Shown piece by piece: positions 52,363 through 60,087 of a DNA stretch of 64,000 nt. The stretch's first letter is position 1. Each line of letters opens with the position of its first letter. The translations under genes were made by a program, and so were the position numbers. The stretch is taken from positions 1-64,000 of the forward strand of contig CAWDMB010000016.1 in the NCBI GenBank assembly GCA_963803375.1, given 5' to 3'. The notes below the pieces were generated by a model. The model saw nothing but the letters and a program-made list of their open reading frames with translations, was not told where the DNA came from and ran no database searches. Source of the DNA: JAOPZW01 sp963803375 (GTDB taxonomy: Bacteria > Actinomycetota > Thermoleophilia > Solirubrobacterales > Solirubrobacteraceae).

Positions 52363-53812
52363 GCAGGCGATCCTCGACGCGGTCCGCCCGCAGCTCTACG
52401 TCGGCGGGACGTGGCGCGACGCGGGCGGGGGCGCGACGATCGGCGTCGAGGACCCGGCGACCGGCGAGACGCTCGTCGAGGTCGCGGACGCGACCCTCGA
52501 CGACGCCCAGGCGGCGCTCGGCGCTGCCCACGAGGCGTTCCAGAGCTTCCGCGACCACCCGCCGCGCGAGCGCGGCGAGATCCTGCGCCGCGCCTTCGAG
52601 CTCATCACGGAGCGCGCCGACGACCTCGCGCTGCTCATGACGCTCGAGATGGGCAAGCCCGTCGCGGAGTCCAAGGCCGAGATCACGTACGCGGCGAACT
52701 TCCTGCGCTGGTACAGCGAGGAGGCCGTCCGCATCGACGGTCGCTTCTCGGTCAACGAGACCGGCAAGGGCCGCGTGCTGACGCTCAAGCAGCCCGTCGG
52801 CCCGTGCGTCTTCATCACGCCCTGGAACTTCCCGCTGGCCATGGGCACGCGCAAGATCGGGCCGGCCGTCGCCGCCGGCTGCACGATGGTCGTCAAGCCG
52901 GCCAAGCAGACGCCGCTCTCGATGCTCATGCTCGCCCAGATCCTCGAGGAGGCCGGGCTGCCCGGCGGCGTGCTCAACGTCATCACGGCGAAGCGCTCGG
53001 GCAGGACGATGGAGCCCCTGATCCGCGACCCGCGGACCCGCAAGCTCTCGTTCACGGGCTCGACCGAGGTGGGCCGGGCGCTGATCGAGCAGAGCGCCGA
53101 GCAGATCCTGCGCGTGTCGATGGAGTTGGGCGGCAACGCGCCGTTCCTCGTCTTCGAGGACGCCGACCTCGACGCCGCCGTCGAGGGGGCGATGATCGCG
53201 AAGATGCGCAACATCGGCGAGGCGTGCACCGCGGCCAACCGCTTCCACGTCGCCGAGCCGGTGGCCGGCGACTTCGCGCAGCGGCTCGCGGCGCGGATGG
53301 GCGAGCTCAAGGTCGGGCGCGGGACGGAGCCCGACGTCGAGGTCGGCCCGCTCATCGACGCCGCCCAGCGCGGCAAGGTCGCCGACCTCGTCGACGATGC
53401 GCGCGCCAAGGGAGCCGAGCTCCTCGTCGGCGGCTCGCGGCGCGACGGCGCGGGCTACTTCTACGAGCCGACCGTCCTCGCGGACGTGCCCGAGGGCGCG
53501 CGCCTGCTCGGCGAGGAGATCTTCGGGCCCGTCGCGCCCGTCAAGGGCTTCGCGTCGGAGGGCGAGGCGATCGCCGCCGCCAACGACACCGCGTTCGGCC
53601 TCGTCGCGTACGTCTTCACCCGCGACCTCGACCGCGCCTTTCGCGTCATCGAGCGCCTCGAGACCGGAATGATCGGCCTCAACCAGGGCATGGTCTCCAA
53701 CGTGGGCGCGCCGTTCGGCGGCGTCAAGCAGTCCGGCTTCGGGCGCGAGGGCGGCCCCGAGGGCATCCAGGAGTACCTCGAGACGAAGTACGTCGCGCTC
53801 AACGTGCCATAG
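52343..53812 (+). CDS. gabD: Succinate-semialdehyde dehydrogenase-type aldehyde dehydrogenase
   Basis: NAD(P)-dependent aldehyde dehydrogenase, 489 aa. The cofactor and active-site parts are TPWNFPLAMGTRKIGPA, FTGSTEVGRALIEQ, MELGGNAPFLVFEDAD with catalytic Glu, and IGEACTAANRF with nucleophile Cys. The closest recognisable type is GabD (succinate semialdehyde), judged from TPWNFP and the EACTAANR form. No transaminase neighbour. Leaderless start within the preceding gene's end; convergent with fumC across 117 bases without a clear terminator. Confidence 0.9.
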   Translation: MTTATAEQAILDAVRPQLYVGGTWRDAGGGATIGVEDPATGETLVEVADATLDDAQAALGAAHEAFQSFRDHPPRERGEILRRAFELITERADDLALLMTLEMGKPVAESKAEITYAANFLRWYSEEAVRIDGRFSVNETGKGRVLTLKQPVGPCVFITPWNFPLAMGTRKIGPAVAAGCTMVVKPAKQTPLSMLMLAQILEEAGLPGGVLNVITAKRSGRTMEPLIRDPRTRKLSFTGSTEVGRALIEQSAEQILRVSMELGGNAPFLVFEDADLDAAVEGAMIAKMRNIGEACTAANRFHVAEPVAGDFAQRLAARMGELKVGRGTEPDVEVGPLIDAAQRGKVADLVDDARAKGAELLVGGSRRDGAGYFYEPTVLADVPEGARLLGEEIFGPVAPVKGFASEGEAIAAANDTAFGLVAYVFTRDLDRAFRVIERLETGMIGLNQGMVSNVGAPFGGVKQSGFGREGGPEGIQEYLETKYVALNVP

Positions 53813-53929
53813 CCTCGCGCCCCTCGTCGACCGCTGCGGGCCACGGGTGTCCGGGTCTGCCGGTTCCCGCTGCGGATCGTCGGGGCGAGCGCGGCCCCCG
53901 CGCGCGCCGTCGCCCTGATCGACGACCAG

Positions 53930-55243
53930 CTACGCCTGGTTGCCCGCCGCGATCCGCCGCAGGTCGATGACGCGGTCGAAGGTCTCGGCCTCGATGCCGT
54001 CCTCGAGCGCGACCTCGCGCAGCGTGCGTCCCGAGTCGGAGGCCTTCTTGACGATCGCCGCCAGGCGGTCGTAGCCGACCTCCGTGTTGAGCGCCGTGGC
54101 CACCGCGAGCGTCGCCTCGGCCGAGCGCCGCGTGCCATCCTTGCTGGCCTGCAGGCCGTCCACGCACTTCTCGGCCAGCGCGGTCGAAGCGGTCGCGAGC
54201 AGGTGGATCGAGCTCAGCAGGTTGCGGGCGATGAGCGGCACGCGGACGTTGAGCTCGAACTGGCCTTGCATGCCGCCGATCGTGATCGCGGTGTCGTTGC
54301 CGATGACCTGGGCGGCGACCTGGAGCACGACCTCGGGGATGACCGGGTTGACCTTGCCGGGCATGATCGACGAGCCCTTCTGCAGCTCGGGCAGGAACAG
54401 CTCGCCGAGGCCGGCGCGCGGCCCGGAGCCCATCAGCGCGAGATCGTTGGCGATCTTCGTGAGCGAGACGGCAACGACCTTGAGCGCGCCCGAGAGCTCC
54501 ACGAGGGCGTCGCGGTTGGCCTGCGCCTCGAACGGGTCGGCCGGCCCGTCGAGCTTCAGCTTCGTCTCGCGGGTGAGCACGCGCCGCACGCGCGCGGCGA
54601 ACTTCGGGTGCGTGTTGAGGCCCGTGCCGGTGGCGGTGCCGCCGAGGGGGAGTTGGCGCACGTGCACGAGGGCGGCCTCGACGCGCTCGCGCCCGAGGCG
54701 CGCCTGCGCGGCGTAGCCGGCGAACTCCTGGCCGAGCGTGACCGGGACGGCGTCCATCAGGTGCGTGCGGCCCGACTTCACGACGTCGCTGAAGCGGCGC
54801 GCCTTGCGATCGAGCGATCGCTCGAGGCCGCGCAGCGCGGGCAGCAGCGTGGTCGTCGCCTCGTCGAGCGCGGCGAGGTGGACGGCGCTCGGGAAGACGT
54901 CGTTGGAGGACTGCCCGTAGTTGACGTGGTCGTTGGGGTGCGCGCCGGAGAGGCTCGCGATGACCTCGTTGGCGTTCGTGTTCGTCGAGGTCCCGGAGCC
55001 GGTCTGGAAGACGTCGATCGGGAACTGGTCGTCGTGCTCGCCGCGGGCGATGGCGTCGGCCGCCTCGGCGACCTTCGCCGCGAGCTCCCGATCGAGGAGC
55101 CCGAGATCGCCGTTGACGCGCGCGGCCGCGCCCTTGATGCGACCGAGCCAGTGCACGACGGAGGGCGGGACGGGCTCGCCGGAGATCGGGAAGTTGTCGA
55201 CGGCCTTCTTCGTCTCGCCGCCGTAGAGCGTGTTGCGCGCCAT
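53930..55243 (-). CDS. fumC: Class II fumarate hydratase
   Basis: TCA-cycle enzyme, 437 aa, homotetramer, no iron-sulfur cluster. Motifs FQTGSGTSTNTNANEV, NYGQSSNDVFPSAVH, SGRTHLMDAVP with the catalytic His/Thr region, and the signature GSSIMPGKVNPV containing the catalytic Ser. Complete. ATG 55243 is six bases from a TAGAGT -10 box that overlaps the upstream gene's stop codon, so the mRNA is leaderless. Confidence 0.96.
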   Translation of the reverse strand: MARNTLYGGETKKAVDNFPISGEPVPPSVVHWLGRIKGAAARVNGDLGLLDRELAAKVAEAADAIARGEHDDQFPIDVFQTGSGTSTNTNANEVIASLSGAHPNDHVNYGQSSNDVFPSAVHLAALDEATTTLLPALRGLERSLDRKARRFSDVVKSGRTHLMDAVPVTLGQEFAGYAAQARLGRERVEAALVHVRQLPLGGTATGTGLNTHPKFAARVRRVLTRETKLKLDGPADPFEAQANRDALVELSGALKVVAVSLTKIANDLALMGSGPRAGLGELFLPELQKGSSIMPGKVNPVIPEVVLQVAAQVIGNDTAITIGGMQGQFELNVRVPLIARNLLSSIHLLATASTALAEKCVDGLQASKDGTRRSAEATLAVATALNTEVGYDRLAAIVKKASDSGRTLREVALEDGIEAETFDRVIDLRRIAAGNQA

Positions 55244-55249
55244 GGACGG

Positions 55250-55255
55250 ACTCTA
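55250..55255 (-). promoter_or_regulatory. -10 box of leaderless fumC
   Basis: TAGAGT on the - strand, six bases before ATG 55243; its first three bases are the TAG stop of the hydrolase gene. Confidence 0.55.
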
Positions 55256-56080
55256 ACCGCAGAAGGCCGCGAGCTCCCGCGCGACGCCGACCGCGTCGTC
55301 ATAGGCGATGAGGAAGCCCGTCCCGCTCAGCACGCGCAGCTGCCCGTCGGGCAGGAGGTCGAGCGCCTCCTCGGCCGCCTGCAGCGGATGGCGCCGGTCG
55401 CGGTCGGCCCAGAGCAGGAGCACGGGGAGGTCCAGGCGCGGGTAGAGGTCGAGCAGCTCGCGCCGGCGGCCCTTCGGCAGCTGCCGGGCCAGCCGTGCCC
55501 ACGAGCGCGCGAGGTTGGCGTTGCCGCCGATGTCCGCGACCGCGTGGCGGGCCAGGTCGCGCGCCGCGGGCGCGCCGGTCGCGCTCAGCCGCACGCCGCG
55601 GTCCGGGCGCAGTGCGGCGCGCGCGACGTGGGTGACGAGGCGGTCCAGGCCGGGCACCGCGCCGACGCGGGCGACCGGCCGCCAGGGCTCGCGCGGCGGC
55701 GGGCGGTGCAGCGCGTTGGGCATGAGGACGAGCTTGCCGGGCGCGAGCAACCCGAGATCGACGGCGCGCAGGAGGATCTGCGCGCCGAGCTCGTGGCCGC
55801 CGACGAGCGGTCGCGGGCCGGCCGTCTCCACGCAGAACGCAGCGAGCACCTCCGCGAGCCAGTCCAGGGTGTAGGGGTGGCGCGGACGGTCCTCGGAGTC
55901 GCCGTGCAGCGGGAGGTCGGGCAGGACGACGCGGAAGCGGTCGGTGAGGTGCCCGACGACCGGCTCGAACTCGCGGTGCGAGAGCATCGCGGAGTGCAGG
56001 AGCACGAGCGTCGGCCCGGTGCCCGCCTCGCGGTAGGCGACGCGCGCGCCGTCAGGGTGGTGGTACAGGCGCAGCTTCAC
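55253..56080 (-). CDS. Alpha/beta-hydrolase fold protein
   Basis: 275 aa. Oxyanion-region LVLLHSAMLSH, strand LPDLPLHGDSEDRP, nucleophile elbow GGHELGAQ and late strand LPVLLLWADRDRRHPL with the acid Asp; a catalytic His is less clear near the C-terminus (no GHxxxxE). The elbow reads G-H-E-L-G, with Glu where Ser normally stands, so the usual Ser nucleophile is missing. It may be non-hydrolytic or use another residue. GTG 56080 overlaps the lipoprotein stop (GTGA). Confidence 0.8.
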   Translation of the reverse strand: MKLRLYHHPDGARVAYREAGTGPTLVLLHSAMLSHREFEPVVGHLTDRFRVVLPDLPLHGDSEDRPRHPYTLDWLAEVLAAFCVETAGPRPLVGGHELGAQILLRAVDLGLLAPGKLVLMPNALHRPPPREPWRPVARVGAVPGLDRLVTHVARAALRPDRGVRLSATGAPAARDLARHAVADIGGNANLARSWARLARQLPKGRRRELLDLYPRLDLPVLLLWADRDRRHPLQAAEEALDLLPDGQLRVLSGTGFLIAYDDAVGVARELAAFCG

Positions 56081-56526
56081 CCGCTCGCCTCGCCCGCCCG
56101 CAGGCCGCGGCGGAGCCCGGCCGCGGCGCCGCCGTCCTCGATGTAGGCCGCCGCGCGCTCGACGCGTCGCAGGAGCTCGGCGTGGATTCCGGATGTCCGC
56201 GCCGCTCCACGGCGGGCGGCGCCCACGAGGTAGCCCAGCGCGACCGCCGCCCGCGCGTCGCCGCGCTCCGCGCGCCGGGCGAGGTCGTCGGCGGCACGGG
56301 TGAGGACGGTCCCGGCGTTCTGCAGCTCGGAATCGCTGCGGGCGTTGCGCACGCAGTCCGAGAGCCGCGCGCCCGAGCCCAAGGCCACGGGCGCGGGCGC
56401 CTTCTCGAGCGCGTGCACGATCGCCCGCGAGGACTCCAGGCAGGCGTCGTCGAGCGGCGCCTCGTCTCCGCCGCACCCGCCCAGCGCGAGCAGCGCGCAC
56501 GCGGCGAGGGCGGTCGGCCGGGCCAT
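56077..56526 (-). CDS. Hypothetical lipoprotein
   Basis: 149-aa protein with a lipoprotein signal: ACALLALGGC with Cys18 as the acylation site. The mature part is helical with two further Cys (CLESS and DCVRNA) that could form a disulfide, and many Ala/Arg residues. No known domain recognised. ATG 56526 stands seven bases from a TACGAT -10 box, so it is leaderless. It is coupled to the alpha/beta-hydrolase gene downstream. Confidence 0.7.
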   Translation of the reverse strand: MARPTALAACALLALGGCGGDEAPLDDACLESSRAIVHALEKAPAPVALGSGARLSDCVRNARSDSELQNAGTVLTRAADDLARRAERGDARAAVALGYLVGAARRGAARTSGIHAELLRRVERAAAYIEDGGAAAGLRRGLRAGEASG

Positions 56527-56533
56527 GGCGCGG

Positions 56534-56539
56534 ATCGTA
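56534..56539 (-). promoter_or_regulatory. -10 box of leaderless lipoprotein gene
   Basis: TACGAT on the - strand, seven bases before ATG 56526. Confidence 0.5.
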
Positions 56540-56601
56540 GTGTGGCCGCCGTGTCGCGCTCCCGCCACGACCGCGAGATCGTGCGCCTCGCTGCGCCGGC
56601 G

Positions 56602-57933
56602 CTATGGCGCGACGGCCTCGTTCATCCGTCGCTCGATATCGAGCTCGCGGTCGAAATCGGCCTCGTCGGCGTGGCGGTAGTCCGTGCCGCGCCCCGCCAG
56701 CACGGCCGCGAGCGCCTCGACGTAGGTCGCGTCGAGCTGCGTGCCGGCGACGCGGCGCAGCTCGTTGAGCGCTTCGAAGGACGTCATCGGCGTGCGATAG
56801 GTGTCCGGCGCGGTGAGGGTGTCGTAGACCTCGGCCACCGCGACGATCCGGGCGATGGCCGGGATCTCGGGCCCGAGCAGCCCGCGTGGGTAGCCGCGGC
56901 CGTCGATGCGCTCGTGGTGGGCGCGGACGATGTCCGCCACCGGCCCGTAGACGCCGAGGTCGCGCAGCAGCTCGGCGCCGATCTCGGGATGGCGGCGCAC
57001 GCCGCGCCAGTCGGCCTCCTCGAGCACGCCGCCGCGCTCCATGATGCGGTCGGAGAGCGCGAACTTGCCGATGTCGTGCAGCAGGCCGGCCGTGTGGGCG
57101 AGCTCCTGGTCGCGCGTCGACAGGCCGACCTGCCGGGCGAGGTCGCGCGAGAAGGCCGCCACGGCGGCGCAGTGGCGCGCGGCGCGCGCGTCGCGCTCGT
57201 CGAGCGTCCGGATGAGGCCGCTGAGCACCCCCCAGGAGAGGTTCGCGTACTCGCGCGTGCGCTCGCGGGCGACCACGACGAGCCGCGCCATGTACGTGAA
57301 CGCGATCATCGTGAGCAGGACGAAGACGAGGGCCGCGAGGCCGAGCTCGGCGTAGATCTCCGCGGTGATCGCGATCAGGGCGGCTTGCAGGGTGATTGCC
57401 GGCACGAGCGCCCTGACCGACCGCAGCTGCGGCAAGATCGGCTGGCGGTCGAGCATCGCCATGAGCGGGGCGACGCTCACGACGTTGAGCAGCATCGTGA
57501 CCACCGTCGCGGCCGCCAGCAGGAGAACGAAGCCGAGGCCGCGCTGTTCCGGGTCGAGGCTCGCAAAGCCGAAGGCGACGACGAGCGTCGGCGTGGAGGA
57601 GCCCGCGATGTTGATGATGAGCGCCTGCCAGCGGTACCGGTCGACGAGCCAGACGACCGCGTAGGCCAGCAGCGGAATGAGATACGCCGGCGACGGTCCG
57701 AGGAACGCGACGGCGAGCATGCCGGCGACGAACGCGCCGGACACTCTCAGGTCTGCCGAGTATCGCGCCGCCGCCAACTCGGCGGCGATCGCGCAGGCAG
57801 CGAGCGTGATCGCGAGCGGATCGATGACGCTCGCCGGGTCGGCTGCCACGAAGCCGATCGCGCCCAGCGCGGCGATCGCGCCGGCGATGAGCATTGCCAG
57901 CGCCCGACGATCCACCGGTCGAAGCGCCGCCAT
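56602..57933 (-). CDS. Membrane-anchored HD-GYP phosphodiesterase
   Basis: 443 aa. The N-terminal half has six to seven membrane helices (about 12-210), forming a sensory region without a recognised ligand domain. The C-terminal HD-GYP domain carries ARHCAAVAAFSRDL, GLLHDIGKFALSD (HD), HPEIGAELL and HHERIDGRGYP (GYP). Such domains hydrolyse c-di-GMP or related dinucleotides. ATG 57933 is six bases from a TACCGT -10 box. It stands divergent from the MerR gene across about 280 bases that include a long palindrome. Confidence 0.9.
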   Translation of the reverse strand: MAALRPVDRRALAMLIAGAIAALGAIGFVAADPASVIDPLAITLAACAIAAELAAARYSADLRVSGAFVAGMLAVAFLGPSPAYLIPLLAYAVVWLVDRYRWQALIINIAGSSTPTLVVAFGFASLDPEQRGLGFVLLLAAATVVTMLLNVVSVAPLMAMLDRQPILPQLRSVRALVPAITLQAALIAITAEIYAELGLAALVFVLLTMIAFTYMARLVVVARERTREYANLSWGVLSGLIRTLDERDARAARHCAAVAAFSRDLARQVGLSTRDQELAHTAGLLHDIGKFALSDRIMERGGVLEEADWRGVRRHPEIGAELLRDLGVYGPVADIVRAHHERIDGRGYPRGLLGPEIPAIARIVAVAEVYDTLTAPDTYRTPMTSFEALNELRRVAGTQLDATYVEALAAVLAGRGTDYRHADEADFDRELDIERRMNEAVAP

Positions 57934-57939
57934 GGGGAG

Positions 57940-57945
57940 ACGGTA
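57940..57945 (-). promoter_or_regulatory. -10 box of leaderless HD-GYP gene
   Basis: TACCGT on the - strand, six bases before ATG 57933. Confidence 0.5.
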
Positions 57946-58132
57946 CCGGTCGCGGCGACGTAGCTGGGGCCGTGACGATCGCGCTCTACGGCCAACCTTG
58001 GGTTGCGCCACCCCTTCGGAGCTCGCATCCGGGGTATCAACGGCCGCTGAGGTACATGATTCGCTCCTTCGTCGCTCGGGTGGACGATGGCGGCGCAAGC
58101 TAGTCGTAGGACGGTGGCGCCCATAGCAAACT

Positions 58133-58168
58133 GCACAACTTGCACGGAAAAGTCCGTGCAAGTTGTGC
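58133..58168. promoter_or_regulatory. 16-bp perfect palindrome upstream of the MerR gene
   Basis: GCACAACTTGCACGGA (58133-58148), loop AAAG, and its exact reverse complement at 58153-58168. It is much longer than a chance repeat and AT-richer than its surroundings. It lies about 26 bases before the MerR -10 box (TATGGT, 58194-58199). No gene ends here to need a terminator, so an operator is more likely. Confidence 0.7.
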
Positions 58169-58216
58169 GCTAGCCGCCCCGGAGGCGGTCGACTATGGTC
58201 CCTTCCGATACCAACC

Positions 58217-59098
58217 GTGCGGACGTTGAAGACCTCAGAAGCAGCGGCTGTCCTCAACGTCAGCCCGAACACCCTGCGCGCGTGGGAGCGGCGCTTCGGG
58301 TATCCGAAGCCGATGCGCTCGCCCGGCAAGCATCGCCTGTACACGCACGGCGAGGTCGCGGCGCTGCGCGACGCGCTGCAGGAGGGGCTCTCGATCTCGT
58401 CGGCGATCTCGCACGCGCGCGAGTCGCTCAGCGTTGACACGAGCGTCCTCGTCGGAGCCCTGCAGGCCTTCGAGCTCGAGCGCGCCGACGCGGCAATGGA
58501 GGCCGCGCTGGCCCTGCGCTCGGTCGATCGCTCCGTCCAGCAGGTCCTGCTGCCCTCGCTCGAGGAGATCGGCGAGCGCCACGGCTTCGACAGCGCGCCC
58601 TGGGCCTTCGCGGCCCGCTGGGCGGCGGACTGGCTCGGCCGGGCGCTGCGGATCGCACCGCCGCCGATGCGGCGCAGTGCGATCCTGTTCGGCGACGCCA
58701 CCCGCGACGACCTCGACGTCGACGCGCTGCACCTGCGCACGCTGCAGCTGCTGGCGGTCCGGTCCGGCGCCCGCGTGCTCGTCCTGCCGGTCACCGGCGT
58801 CGCCGGCCTGCACGAGGTCCTCGACACGTTCGCGCCGCAGGTCGTGGTCGTCGGCGGGGAGCACGCCACCGACGACGAGGTGGCGCGCTGGGCCTATCGC
58901 GTCCGTGCGACGCTGGGCCCGCTGCCGAGCGTCGCCTTCCGCCGCGGGCCGCGGTCGGGTGCCGCGGTCCTGCCCGCGCGCCCCGACGAGGCGCTCGCGC
59001 AGGTCCTCGGTCTTCTCGACGAGCGCTCGCGCGAGCAGCCTCGTCCCCTCGACGCGGCCATGCTGCCGCGGTCCGGCGAGCGCAGGAGAGCCTCTTGA
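58217..59098 (+). CDS. MerR-family regulator with degenerate cobalamin-binding-like C-terminus
   Basis: 293 aa. The MerR winged helix occupies residues 5-70 (TSEAAAVLNVSPNTLRAWERRFGYPKP, then RLYTHGEVAALR). The remainder follows the CarH/LitR plan: a helical bundle (75-150) and a Rossmann-like domain (154-245) with RSAILFGDATRDDLDVD and ARVLVLP. The cobalamin ligands are gone: no DxHxxG motif is present, and the W...EH motif of the bundle reads AFAARWAADW. It may bind another ligand or none. GTG 58217 lies 17 bases after the -10 box TATGGT. TTGA overlap couples it to the next gene. Confidence 0.8.
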   Translation: MRTLKTSEAAAVLNVSPNTLRAWERRFGYPKPMRSPGKHRLYTHGEVAALRDALQEGLSISSAISHARESLSVDTSVLVGALQAFELERADAAMEAALALRSVDRSVQQVLLPSLEEIGERHGFDSAPWAFAARWAADWLGRALRIAPPPMRRSAILFGDATRDDLDVDALHLRTLQLLAVRSGARVLVLPVTGVAGLHEVLDTFAPQVVVVGGEHATDDEVARWAYRVRATLGPLPSVAFRRGPRSGAAVLPARPDEALAQVLGLLDERSREQPRPLDAAMLPRSGERRRAS

Positions 59099-59586
59099 GT
59101 CGTCCGCGTCGCCTGGTCGCGCTGCCCGGAAGCGCCGCTCGGCCCGGGCCCCAGGTCCTCTTCTGCGGGCACTGCGGCCACCCGCCGCAGACGGAGGCTC
59201 CGCCCGCGACGCGGATCTGCTCGCGGTGCAGCCTCGGGCTGCTCGTCTCCGCGGCCGCCGACGTGGCTCCCGGCCCGGCTGACCCCTTCGTCCTCGTGAA
59301 CTCGTCGCTGTCGGTCTGCGCGGTCTCGCGCGAGGCCGAGGCGCTGCTGGGGACGGCCGAGACGGAGGCCGTCGACCGCCACGTCACCGACCTGCTCGTG
59401 CCGGCGGACGTCGAGGTCGCCGGGACCGCGAGCCTCGTCGCGCGCATCGTCGGGGCGGCCAGGGGCGAGGCCGCGGACGCGCGCGTCGTCGTCCGCCCGG
59501 CGGCGGAGTTCGGCATCCGCTTCCGGGCGAAGGTCGCCCCGTGTGGGCCGCCGCGCGCGGCGCTCGTCGTGCTCGGCGCCTGGTAG
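59095..59586 (+). CDS. Zinc-ribbon plus PAS-like protein
   Basis: 163 aa. The N-terminal zinc ribbon has CGHC and CSRC (Cys24, 27, 42, 45). Residues about 62-160 resemble a PAS domain: FVLVNSSLSVCAVSREAEALLG, then a core with RFRAKVAPCG. No output domain follows, so it probably acts by protein contact, most simply with the MerR protein it is coupled to by TTGA. Function is not established. Confidence 0.7.
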   Translation: MSRPRRLVALPGSAARPGPQVLFCGHCGHPPQTEAPPATRICSRCSLGLLVSAAADVAPGPADPFVLVNSSLSVCAVSREAEALLGTAETEAVDRHVTDLLVPADVEVAGTASLVARIVGAARGEAADARVVVRPAAEFGIRFRAKVAPCGPPRAALVVLGAW

Positions 59587-59630
59587 CCGGCCGCTCAGGC
59601 CGTCCGGGCGCGCCGCGATGATGTGCGCTC

Positions 59631-60062
59631 ATGTCGCTCGTGCCCGGCGATCCGCTGGCCCATCGCGCGCTCGAGTCGCTTCTGCGCGCGGAGGCGAGCG
59701 TCCGCCGGCGCCTGTCGGCCGACCTCGAGCGCGAGGGGCTCAGCGCCTCGGGCTTCGGGGTCCTCGTCGTCCTGAGGACCGCCGGAGGCGAGCTCGAGCT
59801 GCGGGTGCTGCGCCGGCGCCTGCAGACGTCGAAGGCGAACGCGACCGAGGTCGTCACGACGCTCGAGGCCCACCGGCTCGTCGTGCGTCACCGGCTCGAG
59901 TACGACCGGCGGGCGGCCGCGGTCGCCCTCAGCCCTCGCGGTCGCGAGCTCGTCGATCGCCTCTTCCCCGAGCACAGCGAGCGCGTCACGCGGGCCTTCG
60001 CCGTCCTCGACGAGACCGAGAAGCGCTCGCTGGCGAGCATCTGCCGCAAGCTCGCGGCGTAG
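59631..60062 (+). CDS. MarR-family transcriptional regulator
   Basis: 143-aa regulator. DNA-binding segment LRVLRRRLQTSKANATEVVTTLEAHRLVVR, wing YDRRAAAVALSPRGRELV, and helical ends for dimerisation. It stands 25 bases before ileS on the same strand and could be co-transcribed, but no clear drug target or exporter adjoins it. Confidence 0.85.
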   Translation: MSLVPGDPLAHRALESLLRAEASVRRRLSADLEREGLSASGFGVLVVLRTAGGELELRVLRRRLQTSKANATEVVTTLEAHRLVVRHRLEYDRRAAAVALSPRGRELVDRLFPEHSERVTRAFAVLDETEKRSLASICRKLAA

Positions 60063-60087
60063 CGGCTCCTACAATCGGCCCCCTCGC

